Assembly: GCA_004376575.1 (NCBI GenBank)
Contig: SOJN01000149.1
Location: forward strand, 1-35,570
Direction of reading: 5' to 3'
Length of the DNA: 35,570 nt
From: a candidate division TA06 bacterium
Lineage (GTDB): Bacteria > Hydrothermota > DG-26 > E44-bin18
Shown here piece after piece: positions 8,516 to 17,700 of this stretch. Made by a program: the position numbers and the translations under genes. Below the pieces are notes generated by a model, which searched no databases, had not been told where the DNA came from, and saw only the letters and a list, made by a program, of their open reading frames with translations. Numbering within the stretch: the first letter of the stretch is position 1; each line of letters starts with the position of its first letter.

Positions 8516-8566
8516 TGTCCTGAGCACTGCTAACAAGATCATAGATCTTCGATCTTAGATCTATAG
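8516..8566 (+). repeat. direct repeat, left copy (flanks the propeller-like gene)
   Basis: Contains the 19-mer TGTCCTGAGCACTGCTAAC (8516-8534) followed by a GATCT-rich near-palindrome (AGATCTTCGATCTTAGATCT, 8543-8562). Both parts recur in the same order and orientation at 10055-10107. Just downstream is a CCGGC-ctaaa-GCCGG hairpin (8569-8583), which lacks a T-run. Confidence 0.75.
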
Positions 8567-8611
8567 TCCCGGCCTAAAGCCGGCTGGCAAAGTCGCACCC
8601 TGAGTTTCCTA

Positions 8612-8635
8612 TTTCACTTTTGCGCAAAAGCGAAA
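8612..8635. promoter_or_regulatory. 24-bp near-perfect palindrome, possible operator
   Basis: CTTTTGCGCAAAAG (8617-8630) is a perfect 14-bp palindrome. It extends to TTTC on the left and GAAA on the right with a single mismatched pair. It lies about 40 bases upstream of the -35 box at 8674, a suitable place for a dimeric regulator. No T-run follows, so a terminator is less likely. Confidence 0.4.
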
Positions 8636-8673
8636 AAGAGAGGCCCTGTCAGCACTTAGCAGACGGAAACGGG

Positions 8674-8702
8674 TTGATTGCTCTGGGTTGAGGGTTTATA
8701 AT
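8674..8702 (+). promoter_or_regulatory. promoter of the propeller-like protein gene
   Basis: TTGATT, 17 bases, then a perfect TATAAT, placed 46 bases before the ATG at 8749. This is one of the best promoters in the window. Confidence 0.65.
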
Positions 8703-8748
8703 TTGGGTTGGGGCGGGTTTCACCGGGATCCAAAATGGGGAAGAACGT

Positions 8749-9987
8749 ATGAAGAGGGCGAAAACCCGACACGCATTAACAGCCATCTACGCTTTGGTGA
8801 CGCTTCTTGTTGGGGCAGTTTCGGTGCCAACCGCCTCGGCGGAGGACAAAGAGTACACCCGACCAAAACTTGTGTGGGAGAGGACGTTTGACCAATGGGT
8901 TCTTGCTGCAGGCGTGGATAAGGATTGTTACCGTCAGTCAGAACAAAACATTGGTGGGTGCCTGAAGTGGATGACCGCGGGGCGGAACGAACTGCGATGG
9001 TTTGTTGAGAACGGCAAACTAGCGCCGGAACCTCTCAAAGGGATGATATTCAGTACGGGCATATCAGCTAACGACAAATATCTTGTGCTTGTTCAGAAAA
9101 AAGGGAGCAACGGTCCATGTCACATGGTTTTCGACTGGAATGGGAACAAAATATGGGAAACAGATGAAAAATATCTGTTTCCGTACGTGCGGAACGACGG
9201 CTCAGCCGTGTTTCTTCGTAACGCGGTTGGCCTTAAGTCTCTTTACGGATTCAATTCGTACGATGCTCAGGGTTGGTTAACGAATACATACGAGTTTCCG
9301 GAAGAGCGTTCCTTCTATTGGGTGGGAGGTTTCGCCATAAGTGACAGTTTCTTCGCTCTGCTAACTGTCCCGCCCGGGGGAGGTTTGGAACTCTGCGTTT
9401 TCGACGAGGACGGTCGGGTCGCTTGGAAACAAAAGCGGATCGGGGGATCCGCTCTGAAAGCGCAAGGCACAGGAATGGCGAAGGACTGGGAGCGAGTTAC
9501 TGTCTCAAATCGGGGTGAAGTGCTTGTACTCGTGGGCTACAATGAGCCATATGGTACGTATGTCTTCATATATGACCATAGAGGGGCCCTCAGAGATACT
9601 CTATTGCTTGACCCAACTGGAGCTTCGAAACGCTTGAAAACGTATGGTCGTTTTGCTTTCGTAAGCGCTCAGCAGTCCGGCAAAAACCGGGGTCTGTTTC
9701 TGTGTTATGATTTTGAGAACATGGCGGTGAAGTCTCTTCTTCAGGAGGAAGTTGGTTTGAGTTTCGGGAACTTTGATGTCGACTTGGACGCCGGGCTCGT
9801 AGCCGTGGCCGTGCATTCCCGTGACAGAGGACATGTCGTGAAGATCTACGACCTGGATGGTGTCTACAAAACCGAAGTGGAGATTGAAGTGGGGTATCGC
9901 GACAGATTGTGGCTCAGAATGTTAGTGGGGGCGCTCCTCGTTGCAGAGAAAAACAAGCTGAGGCTGTACGAGATTGATGTGGAATAG
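8749..9987 (+). CDS. secreted propeller-like protein of unknown function
   Basis: A 412-residue protein with a typical signal peptide (basic start, hydrophobic core, cleavage near ASA-ED at residues 30-33). The mature part contains recurring blades of the form 'strand, strand, D-x-x-G turn, strand'. The turns DWNGNKIWE, DEDGRVAWK, DHRGALRDT and DLDGVYKTE each follow a hydrophobic strand, as in WD40-, PQQ- or NHL-like beta-propellers. I see no catalytic motif. GGGGAAG precedes the ATG, and a strong promoter lies at 8674-8702, so it is probably a single-gene unit. The gene is bracketed by a pair of direct repeats about 1.5 kb apart, which may mark an inserted cassette. It could be an extracellular or periplasmic ligand-binding protein; there is no specific family match. 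Confidence 0.75.
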   Translation: MKRAKTRHALTAIYALVTLLVGAVSVPTASAEDKEYTRPKLVWERTFDQWVLAAGVDKDCYRQSEQNIGGCLKWMTAGRNELRWFVENGKLAPEPLKGMIFSTGISANDKYLVLVQKKGSNGPCHMVFDWNGNKIWETDEKYLFPYVRNDGSAVFLRNAVGLKSLYGFNSYDAQGWLTNTYEFPEERSFYWVGGFAISDSFFALLTVPPGGGLELCVFDEDGRVAWKQKRIGGSALKAQGTGMAKDWERVTVSNRGEVLVLVGYNEPYGTYVFIYDHRGALRDTLLLDPTGASKRLKTYGRFAFVSAQQSGKNRGLFLCYDFENMAVKSLLQEEVGLSFGNFDVDLDAGLVAVAVHSRDRGHVVKIYDLDGVYKTEVEIEVGYRDRLWLRMLVGALLVAEKNKLRLYEIDVE

Positions 9988-10054
9988 GCAGAAGGAAAAT
10001 TACACATTACGAAACGAAAGTCCCAAAGGGTAAAAAGATCTCACCCTGCCATGC

Positions 10055-10107
10055 TGTCCTGAGCACTGCTAACGAGATCTTCGATCTTAGATCTGAGATC
10101 TTAGATT
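10055..10107 (+). repeat. direct repeat, right copy
   Basis: Same 19-mer TGTCCTGAGCACTGCTAAC (10055-10073) and GATCT-rich palindromic tail (10075-10094 and beyond) as at 8516-8566. The repeat ends at the last base before the stop codon of the patatin-Omp85 gene on the opposite strand (stop at 10108-10110). Its foldback tail could serve as a bidirectional end point between the two converging genes, though no T-run is present. Confidence 0.75.
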
Positions 10108-13100
10108 TCAGAGTCCGAGGCCGTATAACACCACGGAGAGATAAAGGTGATGCCAGATATTCCCGCGCGTCCCCTTGAGGGCAAGGCCAAAGTTTCCGAA
10201 ACTCGTATCGAGATACACTCCAGCAGTCGGGCATACCCTGAGTCGGTCTGTGGAGAGAAGAGATTCCCCTGATGGAACGGCGTCTGCAATGTAGAGTGAA
10301 CCTTCCAGGTGAGCATTGACGCGTATCCCCAATAGCGACCTCTCGATAAAGGCCAGCCTTGCTGAGCCTCCGACCTTCCACATCAGTGGTTCGACGAATT
10401 CATCTTTAGCATGGCCAGGGAGGTCTTCGGAATCGTGCAGTGTTAGCTGATAGCTCCCGGTGGGGGTGATTCCGCCAAGGCTGTAGCGCTCGTACCAAGG
10501 AGTATCGTCAGAATACCAGCTGCCAAACGACCTCAGTGCAAGGGTTGTCGTTATTTTGTTTTGAATCCTCCATCTGAATGGTACTCCAACCATTCTCATT
10601 CGGGCTCGGGACCAAGAACTATTTTTCAGGTCAACTTTGGCATCAATGTCTGCTTTCCATCCAGACTCAGGAAACACGATGCGATTCAGATTGTCATACC
10701 GAAGCCACGAAACTCCAGTGACCTGGGTCTGCCATTCTTTCGGCTGGTGTATCATGTGCGTTGTAACTTGAGATACCTCAACGCCTGGAGTGAACGCAAA
10801 ACTCCTATAATAGACAGGAAAAGATAGCCGTCCGCAAATCTCGTAGAATCTCTTGTCGTAGTGTTGTGGTGTGTCCGGCAAACTTGGGAATGTCAACGAC
10901 ATCCAGTGAACATTCACATCAGGTATGGGCAGAAGGGAACGACAGCGTTGGCGACCTGCGCCGAGCCTCTGTCCGCGCGGGAATTCCTCAGCTACTTTCA
11001 GCGGAAAATTCTGCGCGTAGTTTGCATAGAGAGCCCAATCAGAAAGTTTCCTGATACTTCTGTTTCTCAGTTCGCAAAAGAAGTTGAACCCTTCATACAT
11101 TTCCAGAGATAGAGCCGGGAATTCCAGAGTATGAGTGGTTTTCTTCTTCACGGCAATAACCAGCGTATCTTCTTCCAGGCCCTCAACTGCAATAGTCTTG
11201 AGCTGAAATTCCCTGTGTACACGTGCAGTCTTGTCAAGAACGTGCTTCGGACTGAAAGGTTCAGAGAATTCACTCTCCAGGGCTTGCTCCGTTCTTGTAT
11301 CAGTTGTGTCATCGCACACTACCTTTACTCCACGAATAAGTGTCCCCTTGTGAACGTAGACGTAAAGTGTCTCAGGGCTGTTCTTACAGGAACGGAATCT
11401 AACGCTATCCACTCGAGGAGAGGCAAATCCTCGATCTACCAGATTGCTTTCTACCAGTTCTTTTACTTCGCCGAAGTTGAGGACTCTCTCCCTTTTTGCG
11501 CCTACCTGTTCAATCATAGAATTACTTGCTGACCCCGGGACACCTTTTACGATAACTTTCAGAGAATCACGATATTTCTCTTTTCTCTTGAGAAAGAAGG
11601 TGACAGTCCAATCCGAATCCACATTACCTATCTTGGTCTGAACATCCTCATAGGGGCCCAGGCCATAAATTCTTCTCATGGCATCGCAGATATCGATCTT
11701 CTCCACATAACTTCCTTCTTTGAGTCTGATCGCTTTGAGGAGTGTGTCTTGCTTCTCAGTCCCTTTCACAAGAGTAGTCTCATCCTCTACTATAGAGAAT
11801 AGGTCCATGGATGATAGACGACTGATCGGTCGAACCTGTTTTGAAGGTCGCAGGCTGTCTTCCAGAGCGGCCATTTCTCTTTTTATCCGAGGTATTTCCC
11901 TCCAGGCACCGTCATAGCCCGCGCGGATCATGTTCGTAAGGCTCTGTGGAGAAAAATCAAGCCAACCCTCAATCTCCATATCAATCTTGCCGTGGGCAGC
12001 GTCCCAACTGTTCCAGAGATGGTAGTCTCTGGCCAGGGAACGGGTCCGAGCCATCACACCGAATCCTAAAGGCCCGGCAAGTTCTGGCTCTTGAACCGCC
12101 TCTCTAACGCCTCTTCTCTTCGAAGGGTAAACACCAATGACATAGAGAATCTCGTCTTCGTCAGCGATGTTCATCAGTTTGTCTGGGACTCTGCTTGTGT
12201 CAAATGGTATGAATGCGTCTACTGGAAGGTCGTCAAGAATCGCACCGTCTGCATATGGTACGCCTCTAATAATTGTGGGCTCGAAGTAGATTGGAGATGA
12301 ACCGCTAGCACGCGTGGCAGTAGAAATCGTACCCTCCACCATCAGCTCAGATTTTCCCGTATTCAGATTCGTGAGGATGGCACCAAATGGCACAGACAAG
12401 CTGTCAAATCTGAAACCAGCCCGGTAGTCGGCCTCCAGGGATCGCTCAGCGATCTCATCAGTGAGTTTCTGCCCCACTGTAATGCCAAATTCTTGCACAT
12501 AACTGAAAGGAGGCCACCAGTCTCCGGTAGCGTTTAGATCTATTCCGGGCTCTCGGGATTTCTCTCTCAAGCGCACCCACATAGGGAGAGATTGCCTCGA
12601 TGGTTCATCTCCGAGGATATTCTCCCAATCGATATCACGTTTCATGAACGATTCGAGGTCCTCGATGGAGTGGCCACAGGCATACAGTCCCCCCACAACT
12701 GCTCCCATACTCGTGCCGGCAATACCATGGATGGGGATGTTATTCTCCTCGAGGGCTCTTAGAACACCGACATGAGCCGCACCTCGTATGCCGCCGCCGG
12801 CCAATGCTAGGCCCACCTTTACCCTCCTCGGCAATTCATCTACTGGCCTCCACGTTCTGTCAGTAGCGGTGGACTCCTCAGCCCAGGATGAATCCCGATA
12901 TAGATCGGACAAAACCCTTCGCTCCCACAGATATGAATTGGAATCTGATGTTGAAGGATACTTGTCAAACTTCAACCTGAGATGGATTGGATAACTCTCA
13001 TGCTCCAGCGGGATGCTGTTATGCGCGGCGATTGTCAATGTAGTCAAGCAGAGAAGTAGTGCTAAGCCGAGTGTTCGAACCACATTGACAGATCTGCGCC

Positions 13101-13158
13101 CGGGACGCTTTTGCCAGGAAAGCATACGGTAGAGAAAAGCTCTTTCGTTTGTGTTCAT
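10108..13158 (-). CDS. patatin-like phospholipase fused to POTRA and Omp85 outer-membrane barrel (copy 2)
   Basis: A 1016-residue paralogue of the protein at 1501-4533. After an N-terminal hydrophobic stretch (residues about 26-45, a signal peptide with a long basic n-region) comes the shared segment with SYPIHLRLKFDK and YLWERRVL. The patatin domain has oxyanion loop GGGIRG, nucleophile Ser150 in GTSMG and catalytic Asp304 in DGA. POTRA-like modules (about 450-700) lead into the C-terminal Omp85 barrel, with GGITPTGSY in place of the usual RG(Y/F) lid-loop motif, and an end in YGLGL. The ATG at 13158 is used; a second ATG at 13125 in frame would give a shorter n-region. Predicted to be an outer-membrane phospholipase of the PlpD (type Vd) kind, longer than PlpD. 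It has its own promoter (13213-13242). Confidence 0.9.
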   Translation of the reverse strand: MNTNERAFLYRMLSWQKRPGRRSVNVVRTLGLALLLCLTTLTIAAHNSIPLEHESYPIHLRLKFDKYPSTSDSNSYLWERRVLSDLYRDSSWAEESTATDRTWRPVDELPRRVKVGLALAGGGIRGAAHVGVLRALEENNIPIHGIAGTSMGAVVGGLYACGHSIEDLESFMKRDIDWENILGDEPSRQSLPMWVRLREKSREPGIDLNATGDWWPPFSYVQEFGITVGQKLTDEIAERSLEADYRAGFRFDSLSVPFGAILTNLNTGKSELMVEGTISTATRASGSSPIYFEPTIIRGVPYADGAILDDLPVDAFIPFDTSRVPDKLMNIADEDEILYVIGVYPSKRRGVREAVQEPELAGPLGFGVMARTRSLARDYHLWNSWDAAHGKIDMEIEGWLDFSPQSLTNMIRAGYDGAWREIPRIKREMAALEDSLRPSKQVRPISRLSSMDLFSIVEDETTLVKGTEKQDTLLKAIRLKEGSYVEKIDICDAMRRIYGLGPYEDVQTKIGNVDSDWTVTFFLKRKEKYRDSLKVIVKGVPGSASNSMIEQVGAKRERVLNFGEVKELVESNLVDRGFASPRVDSVRFRSCKNSPETLYVYVHKGTLIRGVKVVCDDTTDTRTEQALESEFSEPFSPKHVLDKTARVHREFQLKTIAVEGLEEDTLVIAVKKKTTHTLEFPALSLEMYEGFNFFCELRNRSIRKLSDWALYANYAQNFPLKVAEEFPRGQRLGAGRQRCRSLLPIPDVNVHWMSLTFPSLPDTPQHYDKRFYEICGRLSFPVYYRSFAFTPGVEVSQVTTHMIHQPKEWQTQVTGVSWLRYDNLNRIVFPESGWKADIDAKVDLKNSSWSRARMRMVGVPFRWRIQNKITTTLALRSFGSWYSDDTPWYERYSLGGITPTGSYQLTLHDSEDLPGHAKDEFVEPLMWKVGGSARLAFIERSLLGIRVNAHLEGSLYIADAVPSGESLLSTDRLRVCPTAGVYLDTSFGNFGLALKGTRGNIWHHLYLSVVLYGLGL

Positions 13159-13212
13159 TCCAGTACAGGTTTGGAAAGGACGACTTGCCTATGCTCCTTC
13201 GACTAACAACTT

Positions 13213-13242
13213 TGTATAGTACTGAAGAAGGCCCGAAGTCAA
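13213..13242 (-). promoter_or_regulatory. candidate promoter of patatin-Omp85 copy 2
   Basis: On the minus strand, TTGACT, 18 bases, TATACA, placed about 55 bases upstream of the ATG at 13158. The rest of the 163-base spacer shows nothing else. Confidence 0.5.
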
Positions 13243-13321
13243 GAGAATTCTCGCGGATTGAGTCGTAGATGAGGGCATCGTTATGTGGTACTATGCTGTC
13301 CGCTAATCCTCAGCGCCCATC

Positions 13322-14305
13322 CTACTCGGTGGCGGACAGAGCCTTGATGTATTGGAGTCGTTCGTATAACTCAGGTTTGTCACTCTGCATTTGGCTCAGC
13401 TTACCTCGTATTTGGTCGAGGGAATCAAAACCATGTTTCTTCGTCCACCCTTCCACATCTTTGAGTATCCTGTCAAGTTGTTCCAACCCATTAAGGTACA
13501 GCGTAGAGCAGAGCTCTACAACTGACGCCCCCGCCAACAACTGTTTGATAACTCCGTCTCCATCGTGAACGCCGGTCGAAGCCGCAAGTTCACAGTTTAT
13601 GCGGTCGGCGAGCAGGGCAATCCAGCGTAAACTCAGGTTGATCTCCTGCGGTGAGCTGAACCGGTACCCTTGTGTGAGCCTGAGATTCTCGATGTCAACG
13701 TCAAGTCGGTAGAAGCGGTTGAAGAGGACCAGAGCAGAGGCGCCGCGCCTGCCAAATTCCTCAGCCATTCGTGCCATGGAAGTAAAATAGGGACCAATCT
13801 TAACAGCAATAGGAATCGCAATGTGGGCCTTCACTCCCTCAAATATCTTAAGGTAGAGGCTTTCGATGTCCTGGCTTGTCCGATCAGGATCGCTCGGCAT
13901 GAGCGATATATTTAGCTCCAGGGCGTCAGCACCAGAGATCTCAATCTGCTTGGCGTAATCCACCCACCATCTGGGCGTTATGCAGTTAAGGCTGGCTATT
14001 ATGGGGATATCAACGGCTTTCTTTGCCTCCTCTATCAGCTTTAGATATTCGCGTGAGCCGAGTTCCATACTCATTTGTCTGGCATAATCGAACGCCTCTG
14101 GATGCCCGTACAACCACGATTGTCCCTCCACTAATTCCTTGCTCTGTGCTTCTATTTGCTCCTCAAACAGAGACTTGAGCACGACAGCGCCAGCGCCAGC
14201 ATCGGCGCAACGACGAACGCCTTCACAGCTGTTTGTCAGGCTGCAACTTGCCACTATGAGGGGATTGCGTAGACGCAGGCCCATGTATTTAGCAGAAAGG
14301 TCCAC
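13322..14305 (-). CDS. dihydroorotate dehydrogenase-like FMN protein
   Basis: A 327-residue TIM-barrel flavoprotein. The N-terminal MGLRLRNPLIVASCSLT, the central IPIAVKIGPYF strand and the C-terminal GVHDGDGVIKQLLAGASVVE phosphate-binding stretch match the DHOD fold. At the usual active-site loop, where class 1 enzymes read N-x-S-C-P-N, this protein reads NISLMPSDPD (132-141), so the catalytic cysteine is a leucine. It belongs to the 'dihydroorotate dehydrogenase-like' group and probably does not make orotate. A GTG start is chosen because AGGAGG lies 10 bases before it and the N-terminus then matches the family. No pyrimidine genes are nearby. It is separated by 480 bases from the upstream transporter gene on the same strand. 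Its substrate is unknown. Confidence 0.85.
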   Translation of the reverse strand: MDLSAKYMGLRLRNPLIVASCSLTNSCEGVRRCADAGAGAVVLKSLFEEQIEAQSKELVEGQSWLYGHPEAFDYARQMSMELGSREYLKLIEEAKKAVDIPIIASLNCITPRWWVDYAKQIEISGADALELNISLMPSDPDRTSQDIESLYLKIFEGVKAHIAIPIAVKIGPYFTSMARMAEEFGRRGASALVLFNRFYRLDVDIENLRLTQGYRFSSPQEINLSLRWIALLADRINCELAASTGVHDGDGVIKQLLAGASVVELCSTLYLNGLEQLDRILKDVEGWTKKHGFDSLDQIRGKLSQMQSDKPELYERLQYIKALSATE

Positions 14306-14785
14306 TGTGAACCAACCTCCTTCTTTGTATGGTGTGTAGTAGGTTTAACTATTGGTGTTCGTAAAACAGATGCATCCGTTCTACCTGAGAAGGCCACACA
14401 CAAACTCAGGAGGTTCAGATGCCTTCCAGCCAGCCAAAGTTCATCGAGAGTGGACTGTACCACCCCGGGTGGGGAATGTCAACGGACTGTTTCGACTCCA
14501 ACCCCTGTAACCACAGATTAACACACCCTCCTTCGCCCGTCTTCGCTCAACTCCGTTGAGCTTCGACGGGCTGACGCCCTTGTGGCTCTGGCCGCCGAAG
14601 CTGGTTGCTGGGATTGGGTGGTGGAGAAGCGTAGGGGGCTTCGGAGGGCAGAGATTACCACAAGATTATTCTTCTGGTTCGCGTTGTGGAATCTTGTGTT
14701 AATCTGTGGTTCAGGGATTTTAGGCTATCAGCTAGTTAGAGACTATTGCAAAAATGTAACGCCTAGCACCTGTGAGTGAGACTTC
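14306..14785. other. 480-base intergenic region with foldback repeat
   Basis: Between the DHOD-like gene and the carrier-HEAT gene. The half nearest the DHOD gene (14306-14508) holds that gene's ribosome-binding site and a small CCACC-ccg-GGTGG hairpin near 14460. The other half is the foldback element 14509-14712, with an apparent insert. Short open frames here are made of repeat sequence and I do not regard them as genes. Confidence 0.6.
14509..14712. repeat. foldback repeat, copy 1, with nested palindromic insert
   Basis: The left arm AACCACAGATTAACAC (14509-14524) resumes as AGATTACCACAAGATT at 14652. The right arm, TGGAATCTTGTGTTAATCTG (14687-14706) followed by TGGTTC, is the inverted complement of the left. 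The uninterrupted version of the left arm occurs at 21496. The roughly 127-base insert (14525-14651) contains a strong hairpin, GCCCGTC...GCTCAAC-tcc-GTTGAGC...GACGGGC (about 14539-14575). Its ends are imperfect inverted repeats (CCCTCC near the left end, GGAGGG near the right). Confidence 0.65.
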
Positions 14786-17700
14786 TTACGCTTTGCTTTT
14801 CAGGGAGAGTTCGTGTAATTGTTTTATGCGGATGGCAAGCGCTTTGAAAATGTCGCGGGCGATTTCCATGTAATCATCTAACAGATCGTAGAAGACCTCT
14901 TTATCCAGCCTTAGAAGATGTGCATCCTCAGTTACAATTGCAGTGGCGGGACGCGGCTCACCGATGAACAGCTCAGCACCACCTACTGCCTCCTTTTCCG
15001 TCAGCTCCAAATTCGCCTCTTTGTACCGTACCTTGCCACTCACTATCAAATACATTGAATCCACGTAATCACCCTTCGAATAGAGTACCTCCCCTTTCTT
15101 GTAGTTCTTCTCCGTCATGACAGATCCCACAAGCAACAGCTTCTCAGTCGCCACCTCGGCTAAAATATCAACCCCCCTCAAGTAGATCACCTTCTCTATG
15201 CCAGTCATTCCTTTCTCCTTCTTTTTGGCCGCAATGTCTCCCCTACTAATCAGACCCAAAGCGTAGGATGCGGTTTGTCGTATTAGGTTATCCGAGGAAT
15301 CCAGTGCATCTTCTAGTTCCTTGGTGAAGGATGTCAGACGAAGTTCTCCAACAGTATGTATCGCACAGGCTTTGCGCCATCGCCCGCCTTCTGTCATCAA
15401 CGAATGCAATGTTTCGTCTCCTGTCAGGTTCTTAAGTCCGAAAAGCTCTATACCTTTACGAATCTTGCTTTCAACAGAAGTATCTTCAACAATGGGCAAG
15501 ATATACTTCTTGTGACGACCGTGCAATATACTATCCAACAGTTCAAGAGAATTGGCTCTCTTAACCTTGTCCAGGCTCTTGAGACCATGATATATATTCA
15601 AAAGGTCTTTTGCAGGATAGAGTAGCGCTGTTAGTCTTGATATTCGTTCGTAGCATTTCTCCAACTGTTCCTCGAGAGTTACCCACAATAAGCCTGACTC
15701 TTTTTTCTCTCCTAACGAACTCAGGACGATGAACGTATCAAAATACTCCCTGGCTTCGTTTGTAATTGCCTCTGATATTCCTTCCTCATCATAGTCATAG
15801 TCAGGGCTCTTGTCATGTAGCTTGTCCAACGCCTTTATTATCTGAAATCTCAGGCTAAGATCCTTCTCTCTCAGATTCTTGACAAGATTGTCCACTGCCT
15901 CTTGAGTACCTATCGAAAGCATCACCTTGGGTATCTCTGTTCTTATCCCAATGGGTTCTTCCTCATCGCACACAATATCCCGCAGCGTTCCCAGCACCCT
16001 ATCTCCATAATTGGCCAATGCCTCACGAGCAACATTTCTCATCTTCGGGGAAGCCAGTTTCCTAATCAGTAACAACACGTGCTTTCTCTTTTGCAGTCTT
16101 CCCATACTTCTTATTGCCTGTATGGTCACATCCAGGCATTTATCTTCTATGAAATCTGGCAGAAACTCAATGAGTTTCGAGTTTGAGTCCAGATATCCCA
16201 ATCCCTCCACTAGCTCCTCTATCGCTTTGTCTGCGAGCTCGGTTCTGTGGGATAATATTTCTTGTACACATGCTTTTGTCAGTAATTTTCTCTCCTCTTC
16301 TTTTCCATGTTTGGCAAGGTAGGCTACTGCTACGGCCCGCTTCACACAATCCTCCCGGGTCAGCAGAGAGGCCAATCGTTGGTATTGATCGGTCTCGCCG
16401 AGGTGTGCCAAATACCTCAATGCTTTCACCTGAACCTTCGCAGAATCGTCATCGAGTAGCTCCTCCACCTTTGGCCGAAGCTCAACATATTCAGCTCTGT
16501 GTAGCATATCCAGGACTCGTGCTCTTACTTCTTCCGACGGATGGGATAACAGCTTTTCTAAACTCGGTAAGATCTGGCTCAGGTCAGTATCTTGAAGGAG
16601 AGACAGTGCATACGATATCTGCCGCACGTTCCCGGTTTCAAGTGTCTCCAGGACAACTGCAGTCGATGTTGCATCGTTAAGGTTGAGTGTTGTCTCATCA
16701 ATCCTTAAATGCCCTTTGTAGATTGCTTTCCTGAGTGAGTTAACATATTCTCTTTTTATCAAGACCGCGAGAAATATCAGCGCAAAGGCAAACAACATTA
16801 GTATGGCACTTATGGCTCTCAGATTCAGAGAGAGTACAGAGGTGAAGAGGAGTAAAAGCCCTCCACTTATGCCTCTCGTGAATCGATCAACAAACATGTC
16901 TATGAATCCCTTCGTCTTGTTTTTCACCCGAGAAGGGACCGGAAGATACAGGAGCTCAAGTCCGGATCTATTTATTGAATATCTGAAACCACCTTCGCTG
17001 ATCTTTATGAATATGGCTGACGCAAGAATGGGGGCAAAGATCATGGCCCCTGCGCCGACAACGAGACTCACGGGGAGGAACAAAATAGCAGGACCAATAC
17101 CCACTTTTCTCAGAATGGTCGTCGTGAGGAAAAACTGAAGTGTAAAAGCGACAATGTTCAAAGATAGAAAGAACCTTCCGAAAAATGCTGTCAGCGCGTC
17201 CTTGGATTGAAAAGAGCCCTGCACGATTTTGTTAAACTGAAAATCGACAAAATTCGAGCAAATCAATATCAATCCTACTATTCCTACCAGGAGAAGTAGA
17301 TGCCTTGATTTTGCTATCAAGGCGAATATGCCTTCCTCTCCTTCGGTAGTCTCATCTGCGGCTGTGTCTTGCTGAGTCCTTAGAGGCTTTTCTCTAACCA
17401 GGCGCCACACAATCGTGTACACTCCCCATGACATTGCAAGAATAGCTATACAGAAGTAAAGCATATTGTCGGTTCCAAATGTTTTCACCATGAGAGAAGT
17501 TAGTGTTCCTCCAAAGGCTGCTCCTACCACAGCACCGGTTCCTATGAAACCAAACAGACGTTTCCCCTCTCTTGGATTGAAAATATTGATAGCTAGTAAC
17601 CAGAATTGGGAAGTCACCAGGATAGAAAACATGCTTACCCATATATAGAAGACATACGCCATCCAAGACCAGTCGAAGGTAAAAAGCCACCTGAATATGA

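Noticed and set aside
14582-14779. 65-residue reading frame on the plus strand
   Set aside because: It lies in the foldback repeat and its insert, has no ribosome-binding site and no protein-like composition.
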